From: Dendrolimus kikuchii
Lineage: Eukaryota; Arthropoda; Insecta; Lepidoptera; Lasiocampidae
Direction of reading: 5' to 3'
Assembly (NCBI GenBank): GCA_019925095.2
Contig: CM034407.1
Span: forward strand, 6,595,210 to 6,659,209
Length of the DNA stretch: 64,000 nucleotides
Shown: one piece after another, positions 11,691 through 21,550 of the stretch
Layout: each line of letters begins with the position of its first letter
Position numbering within the stretch: the stretch's first letter is position 1
The notes under the pieces: model-generated
Told to the model about the DNA's origin: nothing
Databases searched by the model: none
Seen by the model: the letters and a program-made list of their open reading frames with translations, nothing else
Made by a program: the position numbers and the translations under genes

Positions 11691-11722
11691 CTGTCTGTCA
11701 GTCTAAATAGACTGACAGACAG
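11691..11722. repeat. 32-bp perfect palindrome
   Basis: CTGTCTGTCAGTCTA, then AA, then its exact reverse complement: 15-base arms with a 2-base centre. It lies at a repeat edge where GACAGACAGAC tails are common and probably reflects a head-to-head joint of repeat ends. Confidence 0.8.
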
Positions 11723-11783
11723 ACGAATATAGACATTACTGGGTGACTGAATGAAATTTGGTATGACTAAGTAATATAGTAAA

Positions 11784-11958
11784 AAAGTGAAACTTCAACG
11801 GACAAGTGGAAAAACGAATGGCAACGGATAAGTGGCGAAATGAATCGCAACAAAACTTTAACTTGAAGTTTTACGGGCAGATAAAAAAATAAAGTAAAAA
11901 TTCAAGTTAAAAATTTGTTGCGAATCGTTTTTCCACTTGTCCGTTGAATTTTCACTTC
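11784..11958. mobile_element. Foldback element (long imperfect inverted repeat)
   Basis: 'AAGTGAAACTTCAACGGACA' at the left pairs with 'TGTCCGTTGAATTTTCACTT' at the right. 'GAATCGCAACAAA' pairs with 'TTTGTTGCGAATCG', and 'ACTTGAA' with 'TTCAAGT'. The left arm has an internal partial duplication of the ACGGAYAAGTGG unit. No coding capacity is present. Probably a MITE. Confidence 0.75.
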
Positions 11959-11959
11959 T

Positions 11960-12720
11960 ACTATGTGTCCCAGCACACATTTCGATTTTTCGCAGGTTTA
12001 CTGCAAATTATGATTTGGTTGGGTTACGTACATTTTAATGAATGCATTTTTGTTTAAACATATTTTATTTTATCAAACAAAAAAGCTGAATTCGATCCGG
12101 AACCAAAAAATTCATACATAATATGCTCTAAAATTATGCCGGCTCTCACCATGTCTAGTCTAAATTTATGCCGCTCCTCCACACGGCCGTAACGCTTTTC
12201 GTGACAGAAAAATCCTAAGCCCCCTTTTATATAGAAGTTTCACTTCAAAAAATTTTTTATTGTAAGTACATAGTAAGTAGTGTAAGTTTGCACACCAGTG
12301 AAACTGATAAAATGTACTAAACCATGTATTTCTAAGAATAACACCTGTGTACAACAACATGTATGCAAGAATAAATATATCCTTTCATTTCATTTCAGTA
12401 GTAAGTAGTTGTGTAAGGTATCGCATGTTTAGGCGTCGTTATATGTATATTCTATAAATGAAGTAAAACCATGTACATACTTATTTAGCATTGTTATATA
12501 GATCTTGGATATTATTTCTTTGTATTTAAATAAATGTTTGGTAAGATATGGGCTTTTAAAGTCGTAAATAATAATGTGTGTGACCCACTAACTGTTTAAC
12601 TATTTATATAGGCTTATAAATGGCTATTTTATGTATATTTACTTATAAGTTATTATAAGTATTTTCCGATATATCACATTTCAAATACAATAAAATGTAT
12701 TTACAATTTTTAACTACGTA
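11960..12720. other. AT-rich intergenic DNA
   Basis: No supported feature apart from scattered AATAAA and TTTATT runs. The minus-strand open frame at 12166-12360 has no recognisable domain. Confidence 0.35.
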
Positions 12721-12723
12721 ATA

Positions 12724-12880
12724 AGTTAAGACTAAGAGTGGAATACTGAGCCTTGGTCATCGAAGTCAATGGGTAAGGTTCCTGAAAGGCTGGCTACGTT
12801 ACCTCGCTGGATCGCTATACTGACCTGTTACCCGAGGTGAACCAGCCCTCTGATCTCCCGAAGAGTCAATTAGTCGTTTT
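12724..12880 (+). repeat. Interspersed repeat, family D, copy 2
   Basis: Shares 'AAGGCTGGCTACGTTACCTC' and 'CGCTGGATCGCTATACTGA' with 1795-1992 and, reversed, with 53056-53235. Confidence 0.7.
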
Positions 12881-12904
12881 GAAATATCTTCTTCTTCTTC
12901 TTCT

Positions 12905-13181
12905 TCAGCCACTCTCAGTCCACTGCTGGACGTAGGCCTCCCCAAGTACGCGCCACATATCCCGGTCTCCCGTCTTCCTCATCCAGCCCCTGCCGGCGAT
13001 CTTGCACAGGTCGTCAGTCCACCGGGCTGGCGGGCGTCCTACGCTACGTTTGCCGAGACGTGGTCTCCACTCCAGGACTCGTTTGCTCCATCGGCCGTCG
13101 GTCCTGCGACAGACGTGACCGGCCCACTGCCACTTCAACTTACTAATTTTGCGAGCTATGTCAGTTACCTTCGTTCTCTAT
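12905..13181 (-). mobile_element. RTE-C LINE ORF C-terminus
   Basis: The minus strand encodes RTKVTDIARKISKLKWQWAG, then HVCRRTDGRWSKRVLEWRPR, GRPPARWTDD and VQQWTESG before a stop. This is a well-preserved C-terminal tail of an RTE-like LINE polyprotein. A (CTT)n run (about 12890-12905) adjoins its 3' end. Only about 90 codons remain, so it is a 5'-truncated, non-functional copy. Diverged pieces of the same region are at 17935-18050 and 40790-40925. Confidence 0.85.
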
Positions 13182-13293
13182 TACGTTCTGTATTTGAAAT
13201 ATACAATAAAATAATACTTGCGTATTCCATTATATTTCATGACTTTTCAAGTAAATACTTTTTAGCAGTTTGAATCTATACTAAGTATTTCTA

Positions 13294-13580
13294 CATACAT
13301 ACATACATAACTTCACGCCAGTTCCCTTGCGGGGTAGGCACGAACAACAGAGGGCCATTTAGGCTTATTCTTACACACCTCACTTGCCTCTTTGACATTC
13401 ATAACTCTTGTCATGCACACTCGTCTGTTCTTAAGGCTCCTGACATCACCTTCTGCTAGTACACGATCAATTTGATCATGGAAGGTTTGTCGTGGCCTTC
13501 CACGACTTCTGCATCCATCCACTTTTGCATTGTATATCTGTTTAGTCATTCTTTCATCATGCATTCTTTCCACAACTATT
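13294..13580 (-). mobile_element. RTE-A LINE 3' end with target-site duplication
   Basis: The minus strand encodes ERMHDERMTKQIYNAKVDGC, RSRGRPRQTFHDQIDRVLAE and, at the end, SVVRAYPARELA before a stop. The 3' tail is (ATGT)n, seen as TACATACATACATACAT. The insertion is bounded by the 13-base direct repeat CTAAGTATTTCTA at 13281-13293 and 13581-13593. The open frame runs into the right flank, so part of its apparent N-terminus is host DNA. Confidence 0.9.
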
Positions 13581-14266
13581 CTAAGTATTTCTAAATGTGA
13601 CAAATACCATTGATCACTAGTACCTCTGCCACACCACAAATAATGATGTCATCCTTCACACAATCCATCGATCTCTTTTTAGGTCTACCTTTACACTTGT
13701 ACCCAATCAATCTACCGAGGTCCCAATTCTGCTATACCAACCTTGGCGTTGCGAAAATATAGATTACGATTCCATTGCCAGAATTCCAAAAATTCGTATT
13801 CTACTAAATGCACAGTAATCACCTTCCCGAAATCGTTAGTAGAAATGACGTTACCCGAAATTAATATTGAAAATGATGGACGATGAAACACTATGAACTG
13901 ATATAAATATATTTGACATGCTTTAATAGTAGACATTTTATTATTTAGATTATTATTATATTGTATGTCTTTGATTATTATTATTAATTTTAATGGTATT
14001 GATTCATTGTTTGTAAAAATAATTAATTCATTTTGCACGCCCAATTATGGGCCGAATGCATTGATACTGTAAAAACCGTAACATCTTTGTACATGCATTA
14101 CACAATAAATATATTCTAAAAAAAAAACTACCGAAAATTTTAAACATTAATTTCGCGAGTTTTCACTTATAAATATCAATAAAGATAGAATGGCGTACCG
14201 TGGACACGCCATTGGAATTAACAGAATACCGAAATCAGACAAAACGACAATTAAGACGATACTATC

Positions 14267-14314
14267 CACAGATCATAAAAACACAGTGTGTTGTGTGTGT
14301 TTTTATGATCTGTG
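14267..14314. repeat. Hairpin, 19-bp arms
   Basis: 14267-14285 (CACAGATCATAAAAACACA) is exactly complementary to 14296-14314, with a 10-base loop. The sequence TACTATC occurs directly outside both arms but in direct orientation. Origin unknown. Confidence 0.8.
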
Positions 14315-14530
14315 ATACTATCTGATGATATTGACGAGACAGTAATAACAGAACCGGGTCTTAGTTTAACATACTTTCTGTCGCGTGACATTTATCCTTT
14401 CCTCCTTACCCGCCCATGTCACTTTAGTCTTCTTCCTTTTCATTTTTCAGTCAGTAGTGCAATTTTTCAAGATCCCCTTTCAACTTGCAAAGACTATTTT
14501 TTGTTATCGAAAGATCTGGCTCTGATGATG

Positions 14531-14647
14531 AGTGGCGTTAGCGCTAAACGAATAGAATAGAAAATGTATGGGAATGGCATCTCATTACGCTAAGTATTAT
14601 GTCATTCCCGTTAATTTTCATTATATTCGTTTAGCGCTAATGCCACT
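14531..14647. mobile_element. MITE M2, copy 1
   Basis: A 117-base palindromic element. The left end AGTGGCGTTAGCGCTAAACG pairs with the right end, whose reverse complement is AGTGGCATTAGCGCTAAACG, and pairing continues inward through 'AATAGAATAGAAAATG'. A second copy is at 62881-62980. No ORF. Confidence 0.85.
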
Positions 14648-14661
14648 GGTCTTTAGGGTCT

Positions 14662-14888
14662 GAATAGTTGTAGCAATACGGCCGAGGACGGCCTCTGTGA
14701 TTAAGCGGGCTAGCCTTTGATTGCTTACCTCCTGGTATGGTAAACTTCGAAAACCAATTTTCTCCATTATTTACTATGGTCAGGGTGTCTGGGATCGGCC
14801 CTAGAGTAATCCGTTTTAAATTACCCCATAGCACAAGCTTAACGTCCTTAATTTGGGGATATACAATATGGTGTTTGTCTGCCGATTA
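14662..14888 (-). mobile_element. SINE-A, minus copy
   Basis: The reverse complement runs from 'AATAATCGGCAGACAAACAC' to a tRNA-like part ending 'GAGGCCGTCCTCGG'. It matches 16375-16612 in order. It abuts SINE-B at its right side, in the same orientation. Confidence 0.8.
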
Positions 14889-14889
14889 T

Positions 14890-15206
14890 TATTATTATTA
14901 ATATCCAAGAATATTATACCTGTAATAACAGCCCATAAACATCCCATTGCTGAACTCGGGCCTCGCACTATAGTGGAACGGACCGTATACCCCTGCCACA
15001 CTGGTCCAAAGTGGCGGATTGGGTCATCTCGATGCACAGGTTTCATCATGATGTTTTCCTTCATCGTTGTTAGCACATGGTAATTGTAACAATATGCAAA
15101 TTAGGTCAGAAAACGGCCCAAGAAGCGCATGGGTTCCGACCAGGATTCGAACCCGCCCCCTTTAAGTTTGGGACACGTGCGCTAGCCATTACGCTACCAC
15201 GACTTC
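14890..15206 (-). mobile_element. SINE-B, minus copy
   Basis: The minus-strand head reads GTGGTAGCGTAATGGCTAGC and 'GGGTTCGAATCCTGG', i.e. tRNA A and B boxes. The body is followed by a tail ending 'GGGATGTTTATGGGCTG' and a TAA-rich end. It matches 49672-49980. Internal RNA polymerase III promoter elements are visible, but there is no independent tRNA gene. Confidence 0.85.
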
Positions 15207-15209
15207 GAT

Positions 15210-15915
15210 AATGAATATATCTAATAGTTGGCAAATAGAAAGAAAGTAAAACTAAGCTTTCACAAAGACATTTGATGAGGTCGATTTAAGAAACACGGAT
15301 GTCGCGTCCTCAGAATAAACCCACAAAAGGACACTCATAACCAAAAATCTAAAAATACACAGCACCTGTTTGAAGAAAGTTCAATGTTTTTGTGGTGTAT
15401 TTGAAATATATGAACATTTTATGCAACATCTGCTTTGAGCGGAAACGCAGTTTTTGTGTGCCCTAACGCAGCCTGCACCGCAGCACTGCCGCTGGTTTCC
15501 GTTCTATATAGGTCAATAAGTCAATAACGGATTTCAGCGGGAGCTTGTAGTAGAACGACAGAAAAAATGTTTATTTAAAATAAATAAAACTGTATACAAT
15601 ATAAAAAATAGTTTTTTTAGGATACAATTTACTTTATTAAATGTAATAATACTTATTAAAAAAAAGAATTTGAGATATAAATAGAATATGAAATATAAAG
15701 AAAATCAATATTTAGCTAGACGTGTTGCTGGGGAGTTTCTTGCCGCCTCTACTCCTTTACAGCATCAACACGTTGCGAAGCGGTGTACATAGAATATGAA
15801 GTAAAAAAAATAAATTTTAACTTACATGTATGACCTTCAAAAAGTGTTCTCCAGTGGAACTTATTTTGAATAAAAACTTTTAAATTTGAATTTGAATTTA
15901 ATGTTTTTGGTTATT
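15210..15915. other. AT-rich intergenic DNA
   Basis: No supported feature. It contains AT-rich low-complexity sequence and one GC-richer stretch (15430-15540) with no match. Confidence 0.35.
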
Positions 15916-15919
15916 AGGA

Positions 15920-16225
15920 TATGGACGAGATTTCGTCCAAGCTTGACTTGAAATCCCCGCGGGATTCCCGGGACCCAAAGATCCGCAGCATTTAAAAAAG
16001 AATGTAAACCATCGTTTTAGTGAAAACTGTGTCGGAATAAGGTAATTTTTATGCACCCGAACAACTTTAAACCGCTTCCGGGAAAATTCCCGTGGGATTC
16101 CCAGGATAATAAGTAGCACAGATTTTAAGTTTAAGAATTTACTGTCGATCAGCAGAGACCGTATCGAAATCGGCCGAGTAGTTTTTACGTGAATCCCAAA
16201 CAAACAGAAAAGAAATCTAAAAAAG
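15920..16225 (-). repeat. Repeat E, minus copy
   Basis: The reverse complement contains 'GATTCACGTAAAAACTACTC', 'GGCCGATTTCGATACGGTCT', 'CCCGCGGGGATTTCAAGTCA' and 'AGCTTGGACGAAATC'. The same ordered blocks occur at 44328-44895, 51296-51728, 55865-56165 and 59525-59915. It is non-coding and high-copy; class (LINE 3' end or Helitron-like) not determined. Confidence 0.8.
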
Positions 16226-16374
16226 ATTGCATCGTGTGTTCTCCATCGTTTATATAAGTGGTGTATTTCAGTTGTTTTTTTTTAAATAGCTTAAATTTAC
16301 AGACACGAAATTTTTAGAATGTTATGATATTATAGACAGCGTTCGTAAAACCGAAGTAATAATAATAATAATAA

Positions 16375-16612
16375 TAATCGGCAGACAAACACACACATTG
16401 TATATTCCCAAATTAAGCAAGTTACGCTTGTGTTATGGGTAATATACAACGGACTACTCTGGGGCCGATCCCAGACACCCAGACCGTAGTAAATAACAGA
16501 GAAAATACGTTTCCGAAATTTACTATACCAGGAATCGAACCCGGAACCTCTGCGTTGCAGTTAGGTACGCCGGCAAAGGCTTAGCCCGCTCAACCACAGA
16601 GGCCGTCAAGAA
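16375..16612 (+). mobile_element. SINE-A, reference copy
   Basis: It begins 'TAATCGGCAGACAAACACAC' and ends 'CTCAACCACAGAGGCCGT'. On the minus strand the tRNA-derived part carries an A box in TGGTTGAGCGGG and a B box in GGGTTCGATTCC. It is the most complete SINE-A copy and was used to recognise those at 4046-4748, 14662-14888, 35397-35635 and 52610-52760. Confidence 0.85.
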
Positions 16613-16619
16613 AGAAAGA

Positions 16620-16975
16620 AGTAAGAAAGAGAATTGGTCTGAAAGAGAGTGTCGGGGTGAAGGTAAGGAAAGGGATGCTCCGGTGGTTGGGGCATGTGGA
16701 AAGAATGCATGATGAAAAAATGACTAAACAGATATACAATGCAAAAGTGGATGGATGCAGAAGTCGTGGAAGGCCACGACACACCTTCCATGATCAAATT
16801 GATCGTGTACTAGCGGAGGGTGATGTCAGGAGCCTTAAGAACAGACGAGCGTGCATGACAAGAGTTATGAATGTCAAAGAAGCAAGTGAGGTGTGTAAGA
16901 ATAAACCTAAATGGCGCTCTGTTGTTCGTGCCTACCCCGCAAGGGAACTGGCGTGAAGTTATGTATGTATGTACG
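16620..16975 (+). mobile_element. RTE-A LINE 3' end, longest copy
   Basis: An open frame at 16657-16956 encodes MKVRKGMLRWLGHVERMHDE, then KMTKQIYNAKVDGCRSRGRP, FHDQIDRVLAEGDVRSLKNR and VVRAYPARELA with a TGA stop, followed by GTTATGTATGTATGTACGTA. This is the C-terminal domain of an RTE-type LINE ORF2; LRWLGHVERM and GRSRGRP-like blocks are family hallmarks. The endonuclease and catalytic RT domains are absent, so it is a 5'-truncated dead copy. It lies directly after SINE-A and a GAAA-rich stretch. Reading frame integrity and near identity to the other copies suggest recent insertion. Confidence 0.9.
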
Positions 16976-17130
16976 TATATATAGATTATGCTTTAGTAAC
17001 TAATATCTATAATATAAAAATATTAAATAAGAATACTAAAGAAAACATAGAGATGAAGTTCGAAATTGACTCTAGCTCAGCATATTACTGGTTAAGTCAA
17101 TCAGCGTTGATCTTCCGCTAAGGCCATATA

Positions 17131-17262
17131 TGGCCGATTCCTATATCTTACTTACAGTTCATTTGCCGTACTTTCGATTAAAATTTGACTTAAACTCCCA
17201 TATAGGTCAAATCAAACCGATGGTAGTACAAGTTAATGAATAGTAAGATATAAGAACCGGCT
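17131..17262. mobile_element. MITE M1, full copy
   Basis: Left end TGGCCGATTCCTATATCTTA, right end TAAGATATAAGAACCGGC. Non-coding quasi-palindrome of the M1 family. Confidence 0.8.
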
Positions 17263-17299
17263 TTTAGACGACGTACAAGGCAATACTTGAAATTTGATG

Positions 17300-17735
17300 T
17301 TATAGGCTCGTTAAACACTGCGATGCCTTTCAATCTCCCTCCGGTCTCGGTCCATTTCCGGTCAGGCTAAATGATTTTTTATGAATATAAACAAGAAAGA
17401 ACGTCAGAATTCTATTATTGTGTCGCCCTATATAGTTTCGATCCGCTATCGCGTCGTTTACAGTTCGTGGAAAAGAATATTTGACGAAACCATCAGTGTA
17501 GACACAACGACATTTGATCGGAATGAGCCGGAGCGAGATTGAACCGTGAATGACATTATAGTGTGAAGCAAACCTTACTGTGCAGTCTGTTCTATTTTTA
17601 AATCTACAATATTGGTTAAGTGAATAATCGTAAGTAAAATAAATTTGACAAAAAAATAAAACAACAGAGATCACTTTTATAATTATCGAAACATCACGAC
17701 TTCCATGATTTTGTATGGAAGTAATGCGTTATGAG
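17300..17735. other. Unassigned mixed-composition block
   Basis: A 114-codon open frame runs on the minus strand (17330-17674) but has no recognisable domain, no good codon bias and no splice support. The block has more CpG than its surroundings and lies about 0.7 kb upstream of the dap promoter. It could be regulatory or an old repeat. Confidence 0.25.
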
Positions 17736-17739
17736 GTCA

Positions 17740-17880
17740 TAATTACAACGAAAAGAACGATAACGAAGACAGCACGGAAAGGAAAAAGAAAAATAGGAAA
17801 GCGGAGCCCAGGCTCCGAACCGGACGCTTTGAATGCAACCGGGGTTGAATGCTAGTATAATGATGACGAAATGAACCAGC
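17740..17880 (+). mobile_element. RTE-like LINE 3' UTR remnant
   Basis: 'GGAAAGCGGAGCCCAGGCTC', 'TTGAATGCAACCGGGGTTGA' and 'ATGCTAGTATAATGATGACG' match the layout at 36985-37140. Such endings with GATGATG-type tails are common for lepidopteran RTE LINEs. Confidence 0.6.
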
Positions 17881-17929
17881 GAAATACTATTAAGATTCTA
17901 TAAATTTGAACGATATTTATAACTGTTAC

Positions 17930-18055
17930 CATCAGCCTATCGATGTCCAGTGCGGGATGTAACACTCGCCAAATTTACGTCATATAGCCCTCCACTTTCC
18001 TTGTCCAGTCTCTATCGGCGACCTTCAGCCGTCAGTCCAATCCTTGTCTCTCCAT
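17930..18055 (-). mobile_element. RTE-C remnant
   Basis: Diverged equivalent of the 12905-13060 region ('CAGCCTATCGATGTCCAGTG' aligned with the 'AGTCCACTGCTGG' stretch). No open frame remains. Confidence 0.5.
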
Positions 18056-18359
18056 AAAAATAAAAAAAATAAAAGTTGACTCTTTTGCCTATTACTTTAC
18101 TACTTCCTCAAAGTTTTAGCAATGAACAGATTACCATAAAATTTTATGTGTATATAATTTCTATATCGGGGATAAACGAAATGTTTTCCCGTATAACAAG
18201 ATAGATACCACGAGATAGAAATCAGAAATATACGCGAGTGAAGTCGCGTGAACGGCTCTAGTAGACGATTAATTAAAAAACTACATCAAATATACACAAA
18301 ACGGGCTAAATCTACAATCAATATACCGTAACAAATATAATATTCTTTACATTAATTGT

Positions 18360-18605
18360 TTGAATATAACAAACGGAAGCCAAACGCGCGAAACACGATT
18401 TTCCGTGGCAAAACTCACGCGCACCGGAAAGCGCTTAGTTTATTTCCCGCCATCCGGCGCCTCGACCAACCGAAATTTGGCGCCTAAAATTCTACAAGCC
18501 AATAGTACAAATGGCCGCCATTTTCAACCAATGACGGACGAGCCCGCGCTCTCGCCATCGCGTCATTGTCGTATCTTGAAAATTAGTACGGCCGTGGTGC
18601 AGTGA
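18360..18605 (+). promoter_or_regulatory. dap: dap promoter region with E2F and CCAAT sites
   Basis: A CpG-rich block in AT-rich DNA, ending where the first dap exon starts. It holds two E2F consensus matches, TTTCCCGCC (18443-18451) and TTTGGCGCC (18476-18484). Two CCAAT boxes lie at 18499-18503 and 18528-18532, and a GGCCGCCATTTT motif (YY1/Pho-like) at 18513-18524. No TATA box is evident near the exon. CIP/KIP genes are known cell-cycle-regulated targets, which fits E2F input; direct E2F control here is inferred. Confidence 0.7.
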
Positions 18606-18663
18606 ATGGACCCCGTCCGCAATTCGCGAGTATTTTCACGTTCTACAAAAAATATTCATAAAG
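18606..18663 (+). CDS. dap: dacapo, predicted coding exon 1 (partial gene)
   Basis: An ATG at 18606 opens a 19-codon frame (MDPVRNSRVFSRSTKNIHK) that ends at a strong donor, AAAG|GTAAGC, after one extra base (phase 1). The first usable acceptor of exon 2 (TTTAAAG|GTAAAA, 21106/21107) joins it in frame to the CDK-inhibitor ORF with no stop. This peptide has no recognised motif. Its start lies only a few bases from an initiator-like GCAGTG (18599-18604), so the exon could instead be 5' UTR. Translation could then begin at the ATGs at 21121 or 21160; the latter has the better purine at -3. The exon itself is well supported by donor and promoter context; its coding status is less certain. Confidence 0.5.
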
Positions 18664-18950
18664 GTAAGCAATATAGACTTATCGTTACTACTAAAACGCG
18701 AATTTTCAACTTCGATTTGTTGTGTCACAATTTTCCCCAACATATTGTAATATTTTCGCGATTTATTGCCATTATTCTGCTCTGGGCAATCGTTACCAGT
18801 GTAATATGAGACTAACAATTACATCAATTTCTGTATTATCGATTTTTGTTTATATTAATCTTTCCAATTGAGAGAATCGTCTAAAATTGTTAAAAATCGT
18901 CTGAATCGAAATAACAATTCTGTACAAAATCTAGTTAATCGAGTTTCGGC

Positions 18951-18961
18951 AAAATGGCGGC
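18951..18961 (-). promoter_or_regulatory. YY1/Pho-like motif in intron 1
   Basis: AAAATGGCGGC is the reverse complement of GCCGCCATTTT, matching the GCCAT core preferred by YY1/Pleiohomeotic. The same motif is in the promoter at 18513-18524. Confidence 0.4.
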
Positions 18962-19712
18962 GTATTTCGTGCTATTAATACATTTTCGCTCCTTTTCGTA
19001 CAGTACCGTCCTGCGCGTGAGTGACAGAAACAGATATAGTTCCGATAAGAGGTTTTGAATTTGTACTGCATACGTAACCTAGACACGTCTTGGTTCTTCG
19101 TAAACAAGCCAGTTTTATAATGTTGCCATACAATGTAATTTTACGAACTTTTATATTTTATCTATATTTACCAATTGTTTGTAATAAGAGATATTTATAA
19201 AAATAACTAACGCTTGTGGTCTAGATAAACAATATATACACAAACTTTGTGCTTGCGTTCTCTCTGTATGTCTATGAGTCTTTTACAGCCACTGTCAGGA
19301 TTCCCATGATGGCAGGTGAAAAATAACTATAGTTTTACTTACTTATAGTTTTGCTTTGATGTTGTGTGTCCAGCTATCTTAGGAACAACTAGTAGTACCA
19401 GGATAAGAAATTTGCTACACTTGTATAAGTTTCATGTGTCTACAAAATCATAATGTCAAGTTTGTAAAATATTATTTTGTTTATTGAGTTGAAGTCCCGA
19501 AAGAAGAACATCGAAATTTCAAAGTTCAGTAATATTATCAAGTGAGGCATCAAATAGATGGGCTTTATTAGCACAATTCAAAAGCACGTCATATATTATA
19601 CGTATGGTTTGTCTACGAAGTTTTCCACCTAATATTAATGAAAATAATAATTATTTTAAAAACATTTATGATATTGGAGAATATTGCTTAAATATGATTG
19701 TAGTTTACACCA

Positions 19713-19762
19713 TTCTCATAATGCCAATTTTGAATAAACAAAATTGGCATTATTATTATGAG
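19713..19762. repeat. Short hairpin in intron 1
   Basis: 'ATAATGCCAATTTT' pairs with 'AAAATTGGCATTAT' around an 8-base loop, and outer CTCAT/ATGAG also pair. Possibly a tiny foldback element. Confidence 0.6.
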
Positions 19763-20739
19763 TTCACATAATGATAAGCTTTTAAGTTAATTTAGTAATT
19801 TATGGAACACAGAAAAAAAATACCTATAAATATAAAAATCTAACGATAAGCGCTATATTGGCAAGTGAATATCTTGCGGATATACATTGGCAGATACCGA
19901 CTAGAGTTGTAATAGGATAATCAATATTTAACAAATACAAAGAAACCTATTCATTTTCATAATTGATTTGTATTAGACTTCATATGCGTATTGTATTCGT
20001 AGAGAAATCCTTCTTATCAGAGAATGTTGGTATTGCAAATTAGATTAGAAAGGAAAGTCTGCTATAAAATATTTTTTGTTAAGTACGAAAAAATATTAAT
20101 TTGTGGTAGCACACAATATATATTATGTGACTGGGATAAAATTATTATGATATTTTCTATTTCTTTTTATTTAATTCAATAGTTGCCAAGATAGATATTT
20201 CTAGTCTTAAAAATATTATGTGTGCTCCGCTAACTTGTTAAAATTACACAGAAAATTCTGGTCAAATTTAAAGTGGAAGTGTGAACACTTTAAGAATTAG
20301 TTGAAATAAATAATTTAAATAGACATGAAGTATATATATGATATTTTCAGGATTTCCTAGCCAAATGACAAACCTTTTTTTATCACCACGGAACTTTGCT
20401 TAATTTAAGTAGTGCATCACACTTAACTATTTCTTTTAAGTCAAATATTGTTGAATAAATAATAAAAAGTTTACAAAAATGGACTGTTCTTCCCCACAAC
20501 GGAACGCTTAATTGTACATAGGTACATAGTATGATTCGCATTTGTCTGGTTATTAAAAAATGTATTTTTCTTCAAAGGAAACGGTGTTTTCATATTTGAG
20601 TAACATTAATATATTACTATTATTGGCACTAGCGATTTAAAAAAATGTCACTTTGACTTGTTATTTTAACCCTAAAAACATTATTTTAGTTTCCGATAAA
20701 ATCACGACACCGATTACCGGAAAATGTATTCACTGATCG

Positions 20740-20990
20740 CGTACTAGTCAGACCACTTCAATGCTCACTAGCGCCACACCTTATCGGAGAGTGGAACTAC
20801 ATGAAGCTGATTTTGCTGTGTTATCTAATTTGGCCGCTGGACGCTCCGTAGGGGTGGCGCTGAGGCGTAAACGAATGCCACGAGTCCACGAGCCCGAATT
20901 CGCTCAGGCGACGCTTGTTTATTTCGTTCAGTCGACATTCGTATTCGAGTTGTAAGGACGTGTTACGTCATTCGTGTCTCGCGTCACTTA
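20740..20990 (+). promoter_or_regulatory. Possible alternative dap promoter (P2)
   Basis: A GC- and CpG-rich block with CCGGAA (Ets-like), an arthropod-type initiator TTCAGT (A at 20930) and a GGACG DPE-like motif at 20956-20960. That is one base off the ideal initiator-DPE spacing. Transcripts starting here would run straight into exon 2 and would have to use the ATG at 21121 or 21160. A 64-codon open frame (20761-20955) lies in the block without any family resemblance. Function is inferred from composition and position. Confidence 0.35.
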
Positions 20991-21106
20991 CGAATTGTTT
21001 ACACATAAAACTAAACAATACGACCAAATCCCGCGTTATGAAACAAACATTAATCTATTTAAGCCAACGTTATTATAAGTATTAATTGTATTGAACTTGT
21101 TTAAAG

Positions 21107-21550
21107 GTAAAACGTCGCGGATGCTTTCAGTGAAGTGCGCGTTTGCTTCGGACTCTGAGATGTCGACGTTGAGTGTAAGAGCGCCTGGTTTACAGGCCAC
21201 TACCACAGTGCTGGACACTAGGGCACTCCGCGTACGCGGCATGACGACCCTAGAAGGCGTTAGAAGGAACCTGTTTGGGTGCACTGATAGAGAGGAGAAT
21301 CGCCGCTATGTGGAGCGGGAGTTAGCTAGGCAATTGGAACTCGACAGTCAAAGATGGGGCTTCGACTTCGCGAATGAGAAACCTCTCCCTGGAACGCAGA
21401 GATTCGCATGGCAACTTGTTCCCGCGTCGAGTGTCCCGGCTGCATTGAGAAGATCTCCCATTACCATCACCACTCCAAAACCTAAAACACCATCGCAGGA
21501 TAGGAAAGTTTCGAGTCCAGAGACCAGCAAAACGCAAAAGAGAATAACAG
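21107..21550 (+). CDS. dap: dacapo, CIP/KIP CDK inhibitor, main exon
   Basis: Encodes the kinase-inhibitory domain of a p21/p27-family protein, which binds cyclin-CDK2 and blocks cell-cycle entry in the nucleus. Numbered from the ATG at 18606, residues 73-77 are RNLFG, the cyclin-groove RxLF motif. An amphipathic EE..RYVERELARQLE linker helix follows. SQRWGFDF (100-107) is the CDK-binding strand, then NEKPLPG and FAWQLV (119-124), equivalent to the p27 strand near EWQEV. Beyond lies a flexible tail with TP and SP CDK-type sites. The exon ends QKRIT (163-167) plus one base at CAG|GTCAGT. QxxIT is the start of a PIP box, so the rest must be in the next exon. The frame is closed upstream by TAA at 21076. 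Family assignment is firm; the start and 3' end are not. Confidence 0.93.

Larger units (their letters stand above)
18664..21106 (+). other. dap: dap intron 1 (predicted)
   Basis: A 2443-base intron with a GTAAGC donor and a TTGAACTTGTTTAAAG acceptor of moderate quality. It is largely AT-rich and free of recognised transposons. It contains an AAAATGGCGGC YY1/Pho-type motif (18951-18961), a short hairpin (19713-19762) and a GC-rich block before exon 2 (20740-20990). Confidence 0.5.

Noticed and set aside
16500..16612. tRNA gene on the minus strand with GGGTTCGATTCC
   Set aside because: Part of SINE-A, repeated at several places with the same flanking body.
17330..17674. 114-codon minus-strand frame upstream of dap
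   Set aside because: No recognised motif, no start or splice context, and a composition consistent with chance.
20761..20955. Separate small gene just before dap exon 2
   Set aside because: The 64-codon frame has no recognised features and coincides with a GC-rich, promoter-like block.
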